Origin: Chrysoporthe austroafricana
Taxonomy: Eukaryota > Ascomycota > Sordariomycetes > Diaporthales > Cryphonectriaceae
Direction: 5' to 3'
Assembly (NCBI GenBank): GCA_001051155.2
Contig: JYIP02000005.1
Span: 2,728,001 to 2,792,000 of the forward strand
Length of the DNA: 64,000 nt
Shown here: positions 32,220-45,304 of the stretch, piece after piece
Layout of the letters: every line of letters begins with the position of its first letter
How positions within the stretch are numbered: the stretch's first letter is position 1
Notes under the pieces: generated by a model
What the model was told of the DNA's origin: nothing
Database searches by the model: none
The model's input: the letters and a program-made list of their open reading frames with translations, nothing else
Made by a program: the position numbers and the translations under genes

Positions 32220-33418
32220 GATGTCTCAACTTTGCTGAAAGCTTTGTTCAAGTCTCTTGGATGAGGCGGGAGCTTCTTGAAGACTAGATGTGAAGAGCGG
32301 CGGGCGCTGCGGTTTATAACTTCATGACTCTGCCCATCTTGAGTTTTCCGCATGCCTCGCTTGCATAACGTCTTTACAAGTTTCGCCTCGGCGACTTCAT
32401 TGTAGCTCCATCGTCTATATAGACATGGGGCTTGCTTGGCTTTCTGGTCCAAGTTGGCATAACTCGAAGTGACTGCAGCGTTGTCAGCGCGGTTCGTGAC
32501 GATGGGCAAGAAGCTCCACGGATAATACAAGGCTCTGTACCTCCCGCTTTCGTCGGTACGGCGCTTTGGTAAGGTGCCGTGGTGGTTGCGAGCCATTGAC
32601 GACGACGTTGTCGCCGCGGCCGTGGTTGGCGGGAATAGCTTCAGAGGCCGTCACGGAGCCCATTGTTGACGGGCCGCCGTAGTCCACCAATCTGACCGTG
32701 TCAGTTGATATGAATATTTCTTGGCATTGAACAATATGTCCAGCGGCAAATAACTCGTGATCGATGGAGCGATGCGATCAGGGGATTAAAAACACCTTCT
32801 GCACATGACCTAGCCCCGAATGGGTACACAGCAGCGGACCGCATGCCATTATGCATGCAGATGAAGGCGGTGCTGGCACACGGCCTGCAGGCGATAGGGC
32901 GCAACTAGATCCTGTCAGTTATGATGCTGCACCTCGTTGTCGGGAATTTGTTCCGAAATTTTTCCGGCGTCGTGCAACAAGCTTGACGCGCCGGAGTACG
33001 CATGATCAGGCCCAAAAGAAAACAATGAAGCCATCGCCAGCAAGGAATTGGTATTGTGCAAGCCGGCCAGCAGTCGTGTTCGCCCGTCTGTTGTGCGAGA
33101 CCCCTTCCCCGCAAGATAAGGATGATCGTTCCCAAATGTAACGAAGAGTACGCTTACGAGATTGCGAGGTGTGGTCAAGGGAAATATCGTTTTGTTCCGG
33201 TTAGTTGCATACGTGGCTGGAGACTGTGCCGCCGAGGCTCCAGCCGCACATCTCACGCTGACGTTGAACAAGGCTTGCAACAGCCTCTGCGGCATTTTGC
33301 CAACGACCTGATGCCAGGAGCCTCTTATGTGTTGTAGAGGACCGAGTTTACCCCCGAGTTGAACGAAATTGCTTGATAGGTCTGTTCTGCTGTCTCGGAG
33401 TCGGCGTCGATTTACAAA
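32220..33418. promoter_or_regulatory. Divergent promoter region pectin lyase / FMN oxidase
   Basis: About 1.2 kb between divergently transcribed genes; no convincing ORF. A shared regulatory region is possible, but the two products have no obvious functional link, and no binding site could be supported. Confidence 0.5.
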
Positions 33419-34733
33419 ATGGCCGGGTCTGATGATGACAATGACGAGGGCCGCTCGTACGGCCAGTACCAAGTAGAGCTCTACACGAATGGCGCCCTGC
33501 TCGAGCAGCCGCCAGAGGTCACGACCAACCCGACCAGCCTTGAAGAACAGGCGAGGAAGGCAATGCCGGCCGGTCCCTTCAACTACATCTATGGAGGAGC
33601 CGGGGAGGGCGCCACAATGGATGCGAATCGGTTAGCATTTCGACAGTGGAAAATCATCCCACGTTTTTTGCGGCCAACTCTGCCGCGAGACCTGAGCGTC
33701 AAGCTCTTTGGCCAGACCTATCGTGAGTCACTGCAGTCCCATACAATTGAAGGGTCGCCGGACGAGCTTGGTCTGACGGATGCCGTTTGCAGCGAACCCT
33801 GTGATCATGGCTCCGATAGGCGTCATGGGGGCCTACCATGAGGACCGGGAGGTCGGAGTTGCTGCCGCCTGTGCTGAGCTGGGTGTGCCGTTCACACTTA
33901 GCACGGCAAGCAGTTCCACTATCGAGGAGGTAGCAGAGGCTTCGGGTGATGGTTCGTCAAGATGGTTCCAGCTTTACTGGCCCAACGACGAAGAAATCAC
34001 GGCATCGATCCTCGGCAGAGCGAGGCGCAATGGCTATACTGTCCTTGTGGTAACCCTGGATACGTTCACGATGTCGTGGCGACCTCTTGACCTGGACGCC
34101 GGATTCTTGCCATTCGTCAAGGGACAGGGGGTGCAAATTGGCTTCAGCGACCCCGTCTTCCGGCGCAAATTCGCTGAGGAGAATGACGGAGAGGCGCCGG
34201 AAGACAATCCGCTCGCAGCGTCGCGGGCGTTCATTTCCGATGTCTTCTCGGGAAACGCGCACAGTTGGGAAGACCTGAAGGTGCTCAGGAAGTACTGGGA
34301 CGGCCCAATTGTGCTCAAGGGCATTCTCAGTGCTGAGGACGCCAGACTTGCCTTGAGATACGGCATGGACGGCGTCATCGTCTCCAACCATGGAGGGAGG
34401 CAGATGGATGGAGCGGTGCCATCTCTGGAGATGCTGCCTGAAATCGTGGGTGCCGTTGGCGACCAGATGACGGTCATGTTCGACTCCGGGATCCGAACAG
34501 GCGCCGACATCGTGAAGGCGCTGTGCCTAGGGGCCAAGGCCGTGCTCGTGGGCAGACCTGTGATGTATGGGCTGGGTATACGCGGGAAGGAGGGCGCCAG
34601 GCACGTTCTGGCTGGCCTACTGGCCGATCTTGACCAGAGCATGGGCCTATCCTGTGTAAAGAGCATTGGCGAGCTCGACAGAGGTAAGCTTAGGAAGGTC
34701 ATGTACGGTGGAGATGTGAAGGCCTCGCTGTAG
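33419..34733 (+). CDS. FMN-dependent 2-hydroxyacid oxidase / lactate 2-monooxygenase-like
   Basis: Member of the FMN-dependent alpha-hydroxyacid dehydrogenase family, which oxidises 2-hydroxyacids such as lactate; the exact substrate is not visible. Two exons, 33419-33722 and 33793-34733, joined by a 70-nt intron (GTGAGT...TTGCAG), giving FGQTYPNPVIMAPIGVMG across the junction; 414 residues. The TIM barrel shows NYIYGGAGEGATMDANR at the N-terminus, WFQLYWPND, VTLDT, VLKGILSAEDA (FMN-contacting Lys), SNHGGRQMDG with the catalytic His at about residue 301, and DSGIRTGADIVKAL with GAKAVLVGRP for phosphate binding. SWRPLDLDAGFLPF is typical of the fungal lactate-monooxygenase-like branch. No targeting peptide or cytochrome b5 domain is present, so it is probably cytosolic. 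Confidence 0.92.
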
Positions 34734-35672
34734 CCTTGAAGTGTACATGCCTCCCCGGTCAAGTCCCCAGACACGCTCGGCGGGGTCAGTCCGCTTGCTG
34801 TCGACTAATATACTGATCCGGCTACCGTCGGTTGCAACTTGAATACGGAACTACTGGATAGATAGATACCAACCAGAGAGTTTTCAGTATGAGGTTTTTT
34901 GTTTTGGGGGTACTGGGTAGGCGTGATAGGGAGGCTTACTGGGGTTATGTGGGGCCGGCCGGATCATCCTCCGCCGACGAGAGATGGGCACTGACACGCC
35001 ACTGCAGGCCTTAGGTAAGCCAGTACAGACTGTACTTACCCAGTAGGTATTCCCAGACCGTGACTCCAGATTCGAGCTGGCTGGCACTTCTCGCCGCAAC
35101 GCGACAGCTTCTTTATTGATGCTTCAGCAACGACAGGTAATAGCGGTCGTCCCCTTGGCTGACGCCCATTCGCAAAGCCTTGATCGCGACTCGAGAGCCT
35201 GACACCCATCAACGATCATTGACAAGTCTCCATTTCTTGATCCGAACCAGACTTCGTGGCGCGACCGCGATTTTGTACACGGCTCTCTTGTTGAAGAATA
35301 TTCCCCTCATCATCCAACAAGCCAGAGTCTGGGCCCACGCATCAACGACAACGCGTCTGCAGCCTGGAAGCACTTGTTTGTTGGTCAGCTTGAGCCGATC
35401 ATCAGCGCCAGGGATACTTTTGATCTACGAAGGACGGACCAGTCTTTCGTCCTTGGAGAGCAAATTTTCCCTGCTGCAACGATTTCGATCGTTGTCACCC
35501 ATCGCCTCTGCATTTGTCTTTTTTTCTTTTCCAATGCCCACAAGTGTTGCTGAACTGTATCCTGTTCTCTGTCTTTGTTCTCCGATGGTCTGCTGCCGGC
35601 AGTTCCTCGAGAACTCCCCTTCTCCCTTTTGTGTCTCATCTGGAGTAATTGCACAGCCATTGCTTCGACACA
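34734..35672. promoter_or_regulatory. 5' flank of the F-box-like/zinc-finger gene
   Basis: About 0.9 kb between two plus-strand genes. It holds the 3' UTR of the oxidase and the promoter and 5' UTR of the next gene. A T/C-rich stretch at about 35515-35540 lies before the start. No gene seen. Confidence 0.5.
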
Positions 35673-38600
35673 ATGGCTGACGGGAATTCCGCGGTACCTG
35701 TTGACGTTACAGCTACCGGCCCAAATGCGCCTACCGCTGACTTTCTGCCCCTGGACGATAGCGACAGCAATACCCAAGACGCACCTGACGGTGGCCAGGA
35801 CGACGATGGTTCTGCCTCAGATGTGTCGATGGCCGCTGAGAGTGACGATGAGGACGCCGGCGCTACCTCTATACCCCAGCCACGAGTTGCCCAATCTGAT
35901 CTACGACCTTCCGCAACGGCAATAGAAAACTACACTGTTGGACAAGAGGAGAGCGCAACAAAGAAACGCAAGTCTCTCGAGGACGCGCCGGACAACGATG
36001 GAGGGCGAAGTGCATTAGAATCTTTTAAAAAGGTGAAATTGGGTGACTCTGAGGCAGAGCCCCAGGAAGATGGCAACCGCTTGAAAGACCCGTCTTTCTT
36101 GCCCGCTGAAGTGTGGCATTACATATTTGGTTTTTGTCCTCCCAAAACACTGGGCAATTTACTTCTCGTCAATCGGCTTTTCAACGTGTATCTGGATCCT
36201 TCCTCTACGATACAATGCGAAAGGCCTGTTCCTCTTTCTCGCAGCGCCTTATCAATCCTGAAGCCCAACGCCATCTGGCAGGTTTCAAGACGACGCTTCT
36301 GGCCCGGCATGCCCAGCCCCTTACAGGACAAGACAGAACTGTACATGTGGCAGCTGTCTTCGCCCATTTCATGCCAACACTGCGGTTTTAAACCAGGCAC
36401 TCCTCAAGGGAAAGACCTGGATCCTTGGAAGTCCGGCCCTGGTCGAGAGGGCGTTGCCATTATATGGGCGTTTGCCACACGGACCTGCAGCACCTGTTTG
36501 TTGAGCAGATCGATCAAGGTTGGTTCGATAGAGGGTGTTAAAGAAGCGTGTATTTGTTCTAATCTGGTCCTAGGAAATCGACATTTTGCTGTCGTCCTCT
36601 ACACCCAGCACCCTCACAGCGGCACTACCTTTCATCTTCGTGACCCGAGAACTCCAAGCCGTATCTCCTATGACAGTCGAGAGAGGCCAGCCGCCAGGCA
36701 TAGGTCCGTTGACAAAGCTTTACTGGTCCAGTCACGTGGAAGAATTGAAACAGGAATTCTTCAAGGTAAAAATCCTGGGCTCCGCCACCGCTGAGGAATG
36801 GCTCAAGGGCTTGGACGGTCGTGGCTTGGAACGGCGTAACGACGCCTCCAGATGGGAAAATTGGGCGACTGCGAGTGAGGGCTTGAGTCTAATGAGAAAC
36901 ACCTTATATCCCGGATACCGACTACCTGCAGTCGCTGGTCTTGGCGGTGCCGTGTCCATTGCCATACAGCCGCCGTCAGCACTTCACATTCCCGGCCTTA
37001 GCTCCACCAACGATAGCAGTCGAGCTGGCAGCCCGTCCGTCGAGGCAAGTCAGTGGAATAGCGAGACTCCAGATCGTCTCCGTCGTTCATCAAGTGGGGC
37101 CGCTTCCCATCCCAGCCGTTATGAGAGAACCAAAGAAGAGGTTGCGAGTCTCAAAGCTGCTCGAAAGGCTGAAATAGAGCGAAGGGCGCTTGCGCTTGAC
37201 CCACCACTACCTCCGAACATACTGGCACATATCCCCTCCTTTCAAGCTGCGCTGCAGATCATCACTCCCTTGGACGACCAGGGCTGGGAAGTATTGAAAC
37301 CACGACTCTTAGCACAAAGAGCAGATGCTGAGAAGAGAGAAAAGGAGACTGCTGCTCGGATTCAGAAGGAGTTGAACGAGAAGCGGAATTCCAACGCCGC
37401 GACAAAAGAAGCACGTGAGACGGAGGACGCTGATTGGGACGAGATACAAGCACCTGTTAGAGCTCGCATTGCAGGGTTTGCCGACGAGATTATCCGAGAT
37501 GGCTGGGATGATGGCGACAAAGTCAGCAGCGACACCTGCTCAAAGTTTGCTGTCGAGGTGCTTACATATATTCGCAAGCGTTTCTACGCAGAGGTCGCCA
37601 AAGATGCAGCTGCGGCACGTGCAGCTGGAAAGTCACCAGTCGCCGATCCACCTCAGGGTCCCTTCACGCAGAAGCTGACCCTTGAAAACATGAAATGGAT
37701 CTTTGACATAAAGGTGAAGCCTCACACTGAGCGATACCGGAAGGAGATTTTCCTCTGTAATGGCTGCGACGTTACTGTCAGGTATTACGGCTTCGAGGGC
37801 GTCATTCAGCATTACGCTGCAAAACACACTCATGCCCTCAGCATTGGCAACGTGGTCGTCCACTGGAGAGCAGAATGGCCCGAGCATCCACCCTTCACGT
37901 CGGAACGGAAGTCCGCAAAGGCCGCCTTCTATCAAGGTCAGCCACCTCCTGGTCAAAACGACTTTCAGGCAGGACCTCCACAGCCATATCAGGCCCTAGC
38001 TGGCGCTCCAGCTCCGGTTCCAGCTCCAGCTTATGGGCCACCGCCATGGAGTGAGCCGTATCCTCCGGGGTCGCAAGCGCCATACTCCGTGGCAAGTCAC
38101 GGCTACGCTCCATCCCAGGGATATCAGGCGAGTTTTTATCCACCTTCGGACCCTTCTCAGCCTTTTCCTGCTCCTCAGCCTCAGCAACCGAGCTTCAACG
38201 GGCCTGCGCCTGCCCAGACCACAGGACCGTACAACTACAATTACGGGGCATATCAGAGCAATAGCCAAGTCGGGTATCAGCCCATGCAAGTCCCTCCATT
38301 CTCAAATCAACACGTGATCCAGCTCGAGGAAATGGCGCGTATGGCTCGGGAACTCTGGAATGCGACATCCAACATGAAAGATACCCTCTCTATTGTGAGG
38401 GTTCAGGTGGTTATAGATCATCTGGCCAAGCGATTCCATGCAAAATTTGGCATTCCGCTCCCTCTCTCGATGTTCATTGATGGTTTGTCGAACCACAAGG
38501 ACATGAGGCCCGTGCGGAATGTGAATGGCTTGCTCTGTCGGGTCTGCCATCTAAGAATTGGTAACTATGTTGCTGCCGAGGAGGAACGCAAATCATGGTC

Positions 38601-40398
38601 TTTGCCTCAGTTAACATCACACTTCAAATCCAAGCATGTGGATCCTTTCGTGCAGATGGGTCAATACGGACAGCCGCCGGACTGGACCGTCGACATGGTA
38701 TTGCTTCCAGAGCCTGCGGCAGTGAGCAATTTGCGTGCAGCCGTCAGCATGGATGGACTCAAGTACCAGTTGGTCAGTCAAGCTGTTCCGCAACTACTTG
38801 GGGCAGTTAGTGCGCCTCAAGCCGCTGCCAATGGGCAGTCTTTCTGGAACAAACAAACCGGCATTCATCAGGGTGTGTCTGCTGAACCATATCACAGCCA
38901 GAGCGAGCTGAATGGTCTTCCAGAAGATCATAATACAGGACAATATCAACATGAAGTCAGAGCTGCTACTCAGTACCTTCATGGACCAGCCGTTTTACAC
39001 ACCTATACTGAACCGCCTGCTGGGAGAGCAGATGCGACCCTCCCAGCTGGGAATCCTGCACCACCCGCGCCCGCCGCAGTCGTGCCCAGCGTGCCATTGA
39101 GTCGCAGCGACGATGGTGGATCTCGCTCGTCACAAGGCTACCGTGGAGGCCGTGATCAACACTCTCGACAATCAAAGAAGAACAAGAAAAAGGGCGGCAA
39201 CAACCGGGATACAAGCGACGAGGAAGCGCGGAGACGTACCGAAGAAGAGGAGAAGATGGCGGAAGAGGAGGCGGAGCGGGAGGCAGATGTGATTCGCGCA
39301 ATGTGGGCGGCGGACAGAGCCAACGCTGCTGGCAAGACTGTGCTTCCAAACGGTGACAAATCAGGAGAACAGGATAAAGCAGGCAAAGCTGGCTTCTCTT
39401 CAAAGTCATCATCCAAACCAGACACCCCCAAGCCGCGGGGTCGATTTCAATCGAGACCGCCAAGGGACTCTCCTCGCAGAGACGAACGGGCAAGTCCTTT
39501 GGTTTCTCGAGAGTTGAGTCAGGGTCCTCCTGCTCAAAAGGCGGCTGCTCATCGTGGGCATCAGCTGTCGAGTGTCGCTTATGCGGACAGCGCTCGAGAG
39601 GATTTATCTCGCCGAGATTGGCTACAGACAACTGATGGCTATGATCGGTACAATGCGCCGCCGCCTCGGGAGACTCGCGGACCACAATCCCCCATTCACA
39701 TGGAATACGGTCGACCATCACTTGATCAATATCGCCAGAGGTCCCCATCTCGTCAACCAGTCGAACCAGTTCACCAGCCCAGGGACCCTATACTGTTGGA
39801 CGACGCCCGGTACGGGCGAGAGTCTCGGCCTCGAGATGACTACGTGCCTCGCGACTACCCGGCTTCGCAAGGCGATTTGATTGAAATTGAGATCATCGAG
39901 TACCGCAGACCAGATGGCACAGTCTGGATTGAGGAGCGGCCCATTCGCCGCATTCCCAACACTGAGACTGGGCGATATTATCATAATGCTCCACCACTGC
40001 CACCGCCGGGGCCTACTACGTATGACCGTGCTGAACTCCCGCCTCCCCCAGGTCCGTATCATCGACAACAGCCTCCAGCACTAGCGACTGACGAGCCGAT
40101 CCTTCTTCCCTCAGGCTCATATCATCGAGATCAGCCTCCTCGTTTAGGAACCGAGCCCTACCATCCGCCCTATGATAGAGCCTATCCGCGTGCGCCTCCC
40201 CCACCATCCGCGACTGATTCTACCATGTACGACCCACGATATCCTTCAGATGCTACACTGAGGCGTAATGAGCCTGCACCTCATCGTCCGCTGTCACAAA
40301 ATGCCCAGGCTTACTACGAAGAGGAGTACGACCCTCGTTTCCCAGCTGGCCCTCCCGGCATGACTGTTCCCCCTCCAAGGACGACGAGATACCAGTAG
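35673..40398 (+). CDS. Large F-box-like protein with two C2H2-like fingers (fungal DUF7892-type)
   Basis: Two exons, 35673-36518 and about 36574-40398; 1,556 residues. The 55-nt intron starts GTTGGT and ends GTCCTAG, with TTCTAATC as branch-like site, and gives SRSIKEIDILLSS. The acidic N-terminus with a KKRK cluster suggests nuclear entry. An F-box-like segment, FLPAEVWHYIFGFCPPKTLG, lies at about residue 144. A Trp/Cys-rich region with CxxC pairs (SCQHCGF; TCSTC) follows. Two later segments have CxxC...HxxxxH spacing: FLCNGCDVTVRYYGF...HYAAKH and LLCRVCHLRIGN...HFKSKH. The C-terminal third is Pro/Tyr/Arg-rich and disordered after a KKNKKKGG basic patch. Substrate adaptor or transcription-linked roles are possible, but no function is established from sequence. 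Confidence 0.8.
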
Positions 40399-41134
40399 GG
40401 CAACTGGCTTTGTGTTGGTCAGTCAAGCGGCCCCGACTCCAATTTGCCGCCGTGATTCTCAATGAAATCACTGCCCGCCGACTGATACCATTTGCTACAT
40501 GTGCGAACACTTTATTCATCTAGGACGGCCTTGAAGAGTCGAGGTCTCGTTCCTATACACACCATTGGCGAGGGCAATCGGCGGGGGTGCCTATCAAAGC
40601 TGTTCACACGTAGGCCTGTGGAAGATGGCTGATCTTGGGATGAATTTCATGGGATAAGTCATCAAGTTGCTCAGCTGAAACAAAGCTGGAGCAGCGGTTA
40701 TACTGATCGCGTAATTGTTGATAAAAGAATAGAAATACTTGGCACGATCAGCAGTGTCAAAAGCGTTGATTGTGTGTACAGGCTTCTTTAATGCCGGAAG
40801 TATCACACCCCTGATCCACCAAGATTGGGGACATTGGGTGAGCTGTTGTGGGTTGGATGGAGTAAAGTACACGGTAGTACAATCCGATGATGAGAAGCGA
40901 TTTCCACCCCTTGCCACATTCCCAGCCCCGCCAATCCATTCCCCTTTTATGTTGTTCCATCCAAGAACCCGGCCAAAACGGAATCGTCTCCGGTCCGATG
41001 CCTTCCGTCATCGCACCGATCGTCTATCATCTGTCGCAATTATGGCCTGTCTCAATCGCCTTTGTACGCGCCAGAATCGCCCGGACTCCGCTGTCCGATC
41101 CACCCCTCACTATACTATGCTCGGGGCAGCCGCT
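40399..41134. other. Convergent intergenic gap, no gene seen
   Basis: Lies between the 3' ends of the F-box-like gene (+) and DNM1 (-). Overlapping short ORFs on both strands without motif support. Confidence 0.55.
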
Positions 41135-43737
41135 CTACACCACCTCGCCGATGATCTTGGCAGCCTCCTTGTACGTCTGTAGCAGCTTTTCGCACTTCTC
41201 ACGCTCCTTCTTGATACCGTCATCCTCGTACAGCAGCTCCTCAAAGAGCGACTCGCGGTACAATTCGCTGACGAGGCGGTTCTGGACCTCGTCGCGGCAG
41301 TGGTTGACCAGTAGGTGCATGATGGCTTTGGGGACCTGGTCGGCGATGGACTCGCGGACAATGTTGAAGTAGGACGAGATCAGCGCCCTGATCAGCTCCG
41401 TCTCCATCTGCTCCCGATCCGTCATAGCCGGCTCGCCGGTCGCGCCCTTGGGGAAAGAAACCTGGTCAGCAACACGTGCTTTCTATGGAGTATGATGTGG
41501 AATACTCACAAAATCGGCGCCGCGAGGCGTCGAACCAAACATGAAATCATCTGAGCTGGATAGTGGTGGCACAGCCTGAATAGGTGAGCGCAGGGCAGGC
41601 TCCTGTTGCCTTATGCTCTGGCTAAAGGAAGGTTCGGAGCCCTGGCTGACATGTCGCCCAATGTTCGGACTGTGCGTATGTGCAGGCATTGCCGGCTGGG
41701 CGCCGTCCTTGCCGAAAAAGTAGTTCAAGAAAGAGTCTTTCGCGCCACCCGCACCCTGTGGGTTGTATCTAATCGGTGAACTTGAGCGGACTCCGTTCAG
41801 TGCTGCCGAAATACCGCCAGTGCCATTTTCCTTGACTGCTGGAGACATACTTCGTGCGGCGCTCTTGGCTTGTGTCTTCCGGATCGAGGCGTGTTCGGCT
41901 TTTTCGACAATGGTCGTCGACTCTTCATCCTCGACCTCCTCAGTACCGTTAGCGCCGAGTTCTTTGAGACGCCTGCGCTCTCTTCGCTCACGCTCCTCCT
42001 GAATGAGGCGTTTCCGCTCCCTTTCCTGCTTGGCGCCTACAACGTTACTCATGGCTGCCGCCGCGCCAAGAAAGTTAGGGTGGTTGGTGTTGATATAGGC
42101 ACGCTGTATTGAGATCAAGGATTCCACGTAAGACGACGATGGCCCTAGACGTTCTCGCAAGAGATCTGACACAACCTCAATCAGCTTGGCCTGCAACCTC
42201 GGGAAACGCGACAGCTCCGTGTTCCCACAGGTGTGGCAGATCTTAATCAATTCCTCGTACACCAGTTCAACACAACGTTGACTTGGTATTTCCAGCATCT
42301 TGATTTGGGGCTTAACCAGGAGATCAAACGCCATTTCAGGAACGAACAAGCTAGGTCGCGGGCCAGTGGAGTTCCTGATAGCCGTGCGGATATCGAGAGC
42401 AGTGAGGTTTGATGTCGGGTCAATCGATTCGAGAGACGACCCAAAGACGGAATTGAAAATGTAGTATATCCGAGCACCGCCGCATAGCTCTTTTGTGGAG
42501 ATCTCCGTCGAGGTACCGTCAATAGAGGCGATGAAAGAGGATGCGAAGCGGGTCATCAGCTGGAGAATGAGGGAGCCCCTGTGTTCTCTGCCACTGAACT
42601 GCATGTTGCCGTAGCTGGCCAGTTCCTGCTGCGTTTGGCCCATCAGCGTGTTAAGCCGAGCTTTAATATCGGGAAGACGGTCTCTGATGTGTGCCATTAG
42701 TGTTGTGTTCAAAGTCTTGGCCAGAAACCGTGTGCCGCATTTCATTGCGATGTTTCGGTAGGCCGGATGAAGCTTAAAGAAGTTCTCCTCATCCTTGAGC
42801 GCCTCATCCATAGGCTTGTTGCCCTGAATGTCCTGTTGCGACCGGTTCACAACGCCAATCCAGCCCAGCTTCAAGGGATAGACTCTTCCGGATAGAATGT
42901 CTAGTGCGTTGGTGCCATGGTCCATAAGGTCGACCTTGGTCAGAACACCAATAGTCCTCCTTCCCAAGGCGTCGACATGGCGGGCCAGCTTCAGCGCTTC
43001 TGAGTTGACAATGTCGACATTTGCTGGGGATACAGCGAGGATGATACTGTTGGGCTTGGCAATAAATTCGGATATCAAGTTGCGCGTCTGCTTCTCGATA
43101 TCTGCGGGCTGGTCGCCGATAGGCACCTGGCGCCGAAGGAGTCAGCCGTGAGATGTTCCCGGGAGCGATCTAGTAGCGGACATACCTTCGTCAGACCCGG
43201 TAGATCCACCAAGGTAAGGTTCAGCACGTGTGGGGAGTAGATCTTGAGGTTAATGGGCTGGCGCGTGATGCCTTTGTTGTTGCCCGCGACGCGCGCGGTC
43301 TCGTTCTCGATCTCGCGCTTGACGTCGCCAAAGTCGGTGAAGCGCCTGTTGGGAATGTGGTTGAACTCTGCCCACTCTCCGGGTCGCGCTACATTATGGT
43401 TCCACTGAGAGCTATGGGTGGCCGCGGCAGCCTCAGCCTCCTCGTCGGGGACGTTGATCAGCTGAAGGATCAGGGGCCGTCGCGTGACAATGCCACTGCC
43501 GCGAGGCAGGAAATCTCGACCGACGATGTTCTCGAGGACTGAAGACTTGCCCGCAGACTGGGAGCCTACCACAACCTGGACAAGGGTTTATTAGCCTTAT
43601 TGGGTCGAGTCTGGAGTTCAAAGACTGCTTGCGCGTACAATCTGTGGGAGATCGAGGGAGTCGTTGCCAATGGTGTTGAAGACGAGGTCTTGCAACTTGT
43701 TGACGGTCGACAACAGGTCGTCGCCGAGTGCAGCCAT
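41135..43737 (-). CDS. DNM1: Dynamin-related GTPase Dnm1 (mitochondrial/peroxisomal fission)
   Basis: Large GTPase that assembles on mitochondria and peroxisomes to drive fission. Four exons: 43737-43639, 43575-43186, 43126-41510 and 41461-41135, all introns in phase 0 (63, 59 and 48 nt); 810 residues. P-loop GSQSAGKS (about 37-44), switch motifs, DLPGLTK, and TKVD after GVLT. Stalk segments include [24 protein letters not shown] sequence and [16 protein letters not shown]. The variable B-insert (about 530-690) contains [10 protein letters not shown], typical of Dnm1/Drp1. The GTPase effector domain closes the protein ([20 protein letters not shown]). Length and the B-insert separate it from the shorter Vps1. 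No PH domain, as expected. It lies divergently from COX19. Confidence 0.95.
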
Positions 43738-44568
43738 TGCGCTGGATCTGGTCGGACCAAGTTGTGCCCCTCCTCCTGTGCGCCTGTAATTATCGTCGAA
43801 CTGTATTGAGGGTTGCCAAAACAGACTGGAAAGTCGTGACTCTCCTTTTGAGACTCGCGATTCGACACCGCAGTGCGTTGGGCCGAGAGATAGGGGAGCA
43901 CCTGGGGGTAGGTAGTACGAAAGGTATGGCAAGAGATAAACAAAATCTGCCGCTATGAGGTAGCCCGATCAGCACCTCCAAGGTCGAGCGCAGTGCCGAC
44001 GAAGGATTCGATAACAACAAGGGCCTGGTTGTTATAGGAGGCAACCGTCCAGATTACACCTTCATGCCTCTTTCGCAGTGCTGTGCAAGGTTGAGGACAA
44101 ATTTTAGAAGGGCGAGGAGGGGATGCAACAGGCGCGTCTCCGTCATGCGCTCCAGCTTTGAGCCTGTTGGCGTTTGGCGGCCAGCCAGGCCAAGTGGGGA
44201 CCGTTTAGCTGGCCGTTTCACCCCTGTCCTGCCTCTTCACTGGGGTACATAGCACCTATAGGTATGCACTGCAGGCCACTGGGGGCCCCCAAGCCACACG
44301 TCATCCTGCAGGGGAGAGCTGTAAGCCACACACATGCACACACGCGCACGCACTACGGGTTCTGCCGGGTCATACTTCCCAACCCAAGGCGCCTGAAGCA
44401 TTTCCACACGGACTGACGGATGCACGATCAGACTCTTACACTCTCGCCTGTCTGGTTCCTGCAGAAGATAACCGCGGCCAATCACAACGGCGACTCCAAG
44501 CCTCAGACTTGCAGTGGGATCTGGGTCGAACCTCATGCGCAGATCCGCTCGGTCTCGTGTCTGTCATA
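43738..44568. promoter_or_regulatory. Divergent promoter region DNM1 / COX19
   Basis: About 830 nt between two divergently transcribed mitochondrial genes; may be a shared promoter. A CA/CG alternating stretch lies at about 44330-44352. No gene seen. Confidence 0.5.
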
Positions 44569-45027
44569 ATGAGTGGTTACGGTCCTGGTGGCGGCCAGGT
44601 CTATACAAAGCCAATACCGTATGCACATGTACCCATCCGATCCACTCAACCTTGCCTGATCCCGCGGACTGTGAGCTGATCTGGATTCCCTGAAGACCGC
44701 AGAGAGGCAGCTTCCCTCTCGATCATGATGGTATGCTTGCGCCCTTCCTGGGTTGAATTGGACGGAAAACTCCTCCCCGACTGGTCTGACATGCTTGCAG
44801 GCGAGTGCAAACAAGCCATGGCATCGTACCTGGCATGCATCAAGAAGGTCAAGGGAGTCAACGAGGACTCTTGTCGGGAACTTGCCAAGGCGTATCTCTC
44901 ATGCCGGATGGACCGGAACCTGATGGCCAGGGACGACTTCAAGAACCTGGGTTTCCAAAGTCCTGGTCAGACTCAAGGCGGAGACATGACTGCGAGGGAA
45001 CCCACAGCCCAGTCGAAGAGTGCCTGA
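44569..45027 (+). CDS. COX19: Cytochrome c oxidase assembly factor Cox19
   Basis: Intermembrane-space twin Cx9C protein that supports copper delivery to cytochrome c oxidase and is imported by the Mia40 relay. Three exons: 44569-44618, 44696-44730 and 44801-45027; 103 residues. The first acceptor was placed at GAAG (44695) because it yields KPIPPQRGSFPLDHDGECK, the conserved family start; the nearby GCAG at 44702 breaks phase. Twin Cx9C pairs are Cys31/Cys41 and Cys53/Cys63, followed by the diagnostic CRMDRNLMARDDFKNLGF. The tail is longer and more polar than in yeast. The 35-nt second exon and the AAG acceptor could make gene callers miss the true N-terminus. Confidence 0.92.
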
Positions 45028-45304
45028 GTGGCCTAGCGCATAGACGCTGTTAGGCGCGAGGATGGAAGGCAGGAAGCGGCCGGTCGAGAGAGAGAGACGA
45101 TCATCTTCGAAGGCACGTCTGATGGCTCCTGCTGCGGTCCTTCCCTGGTGATTGTCCAGACTGCAAACCACAAGACACAGCTCATAGAGTATGTCAAGGT
45201 GCCTTCCAGCCTGTCGTCTCGAGACTTCGTCAACGACCCTCATACCAACCCCATCTTCATTGACCTATATTATTTCCTGCATTATACGCTCATCCTACTT
45301 CAAA

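Noticed and set aside
41135..43737. Vps1 rather than Dnm1
   Set aside because: Length (810 residues), the [11 protein letters not shown]-insert and stalk sequence fit Dnm1/Drp1; Vps1 is shorter and lacks this insert.
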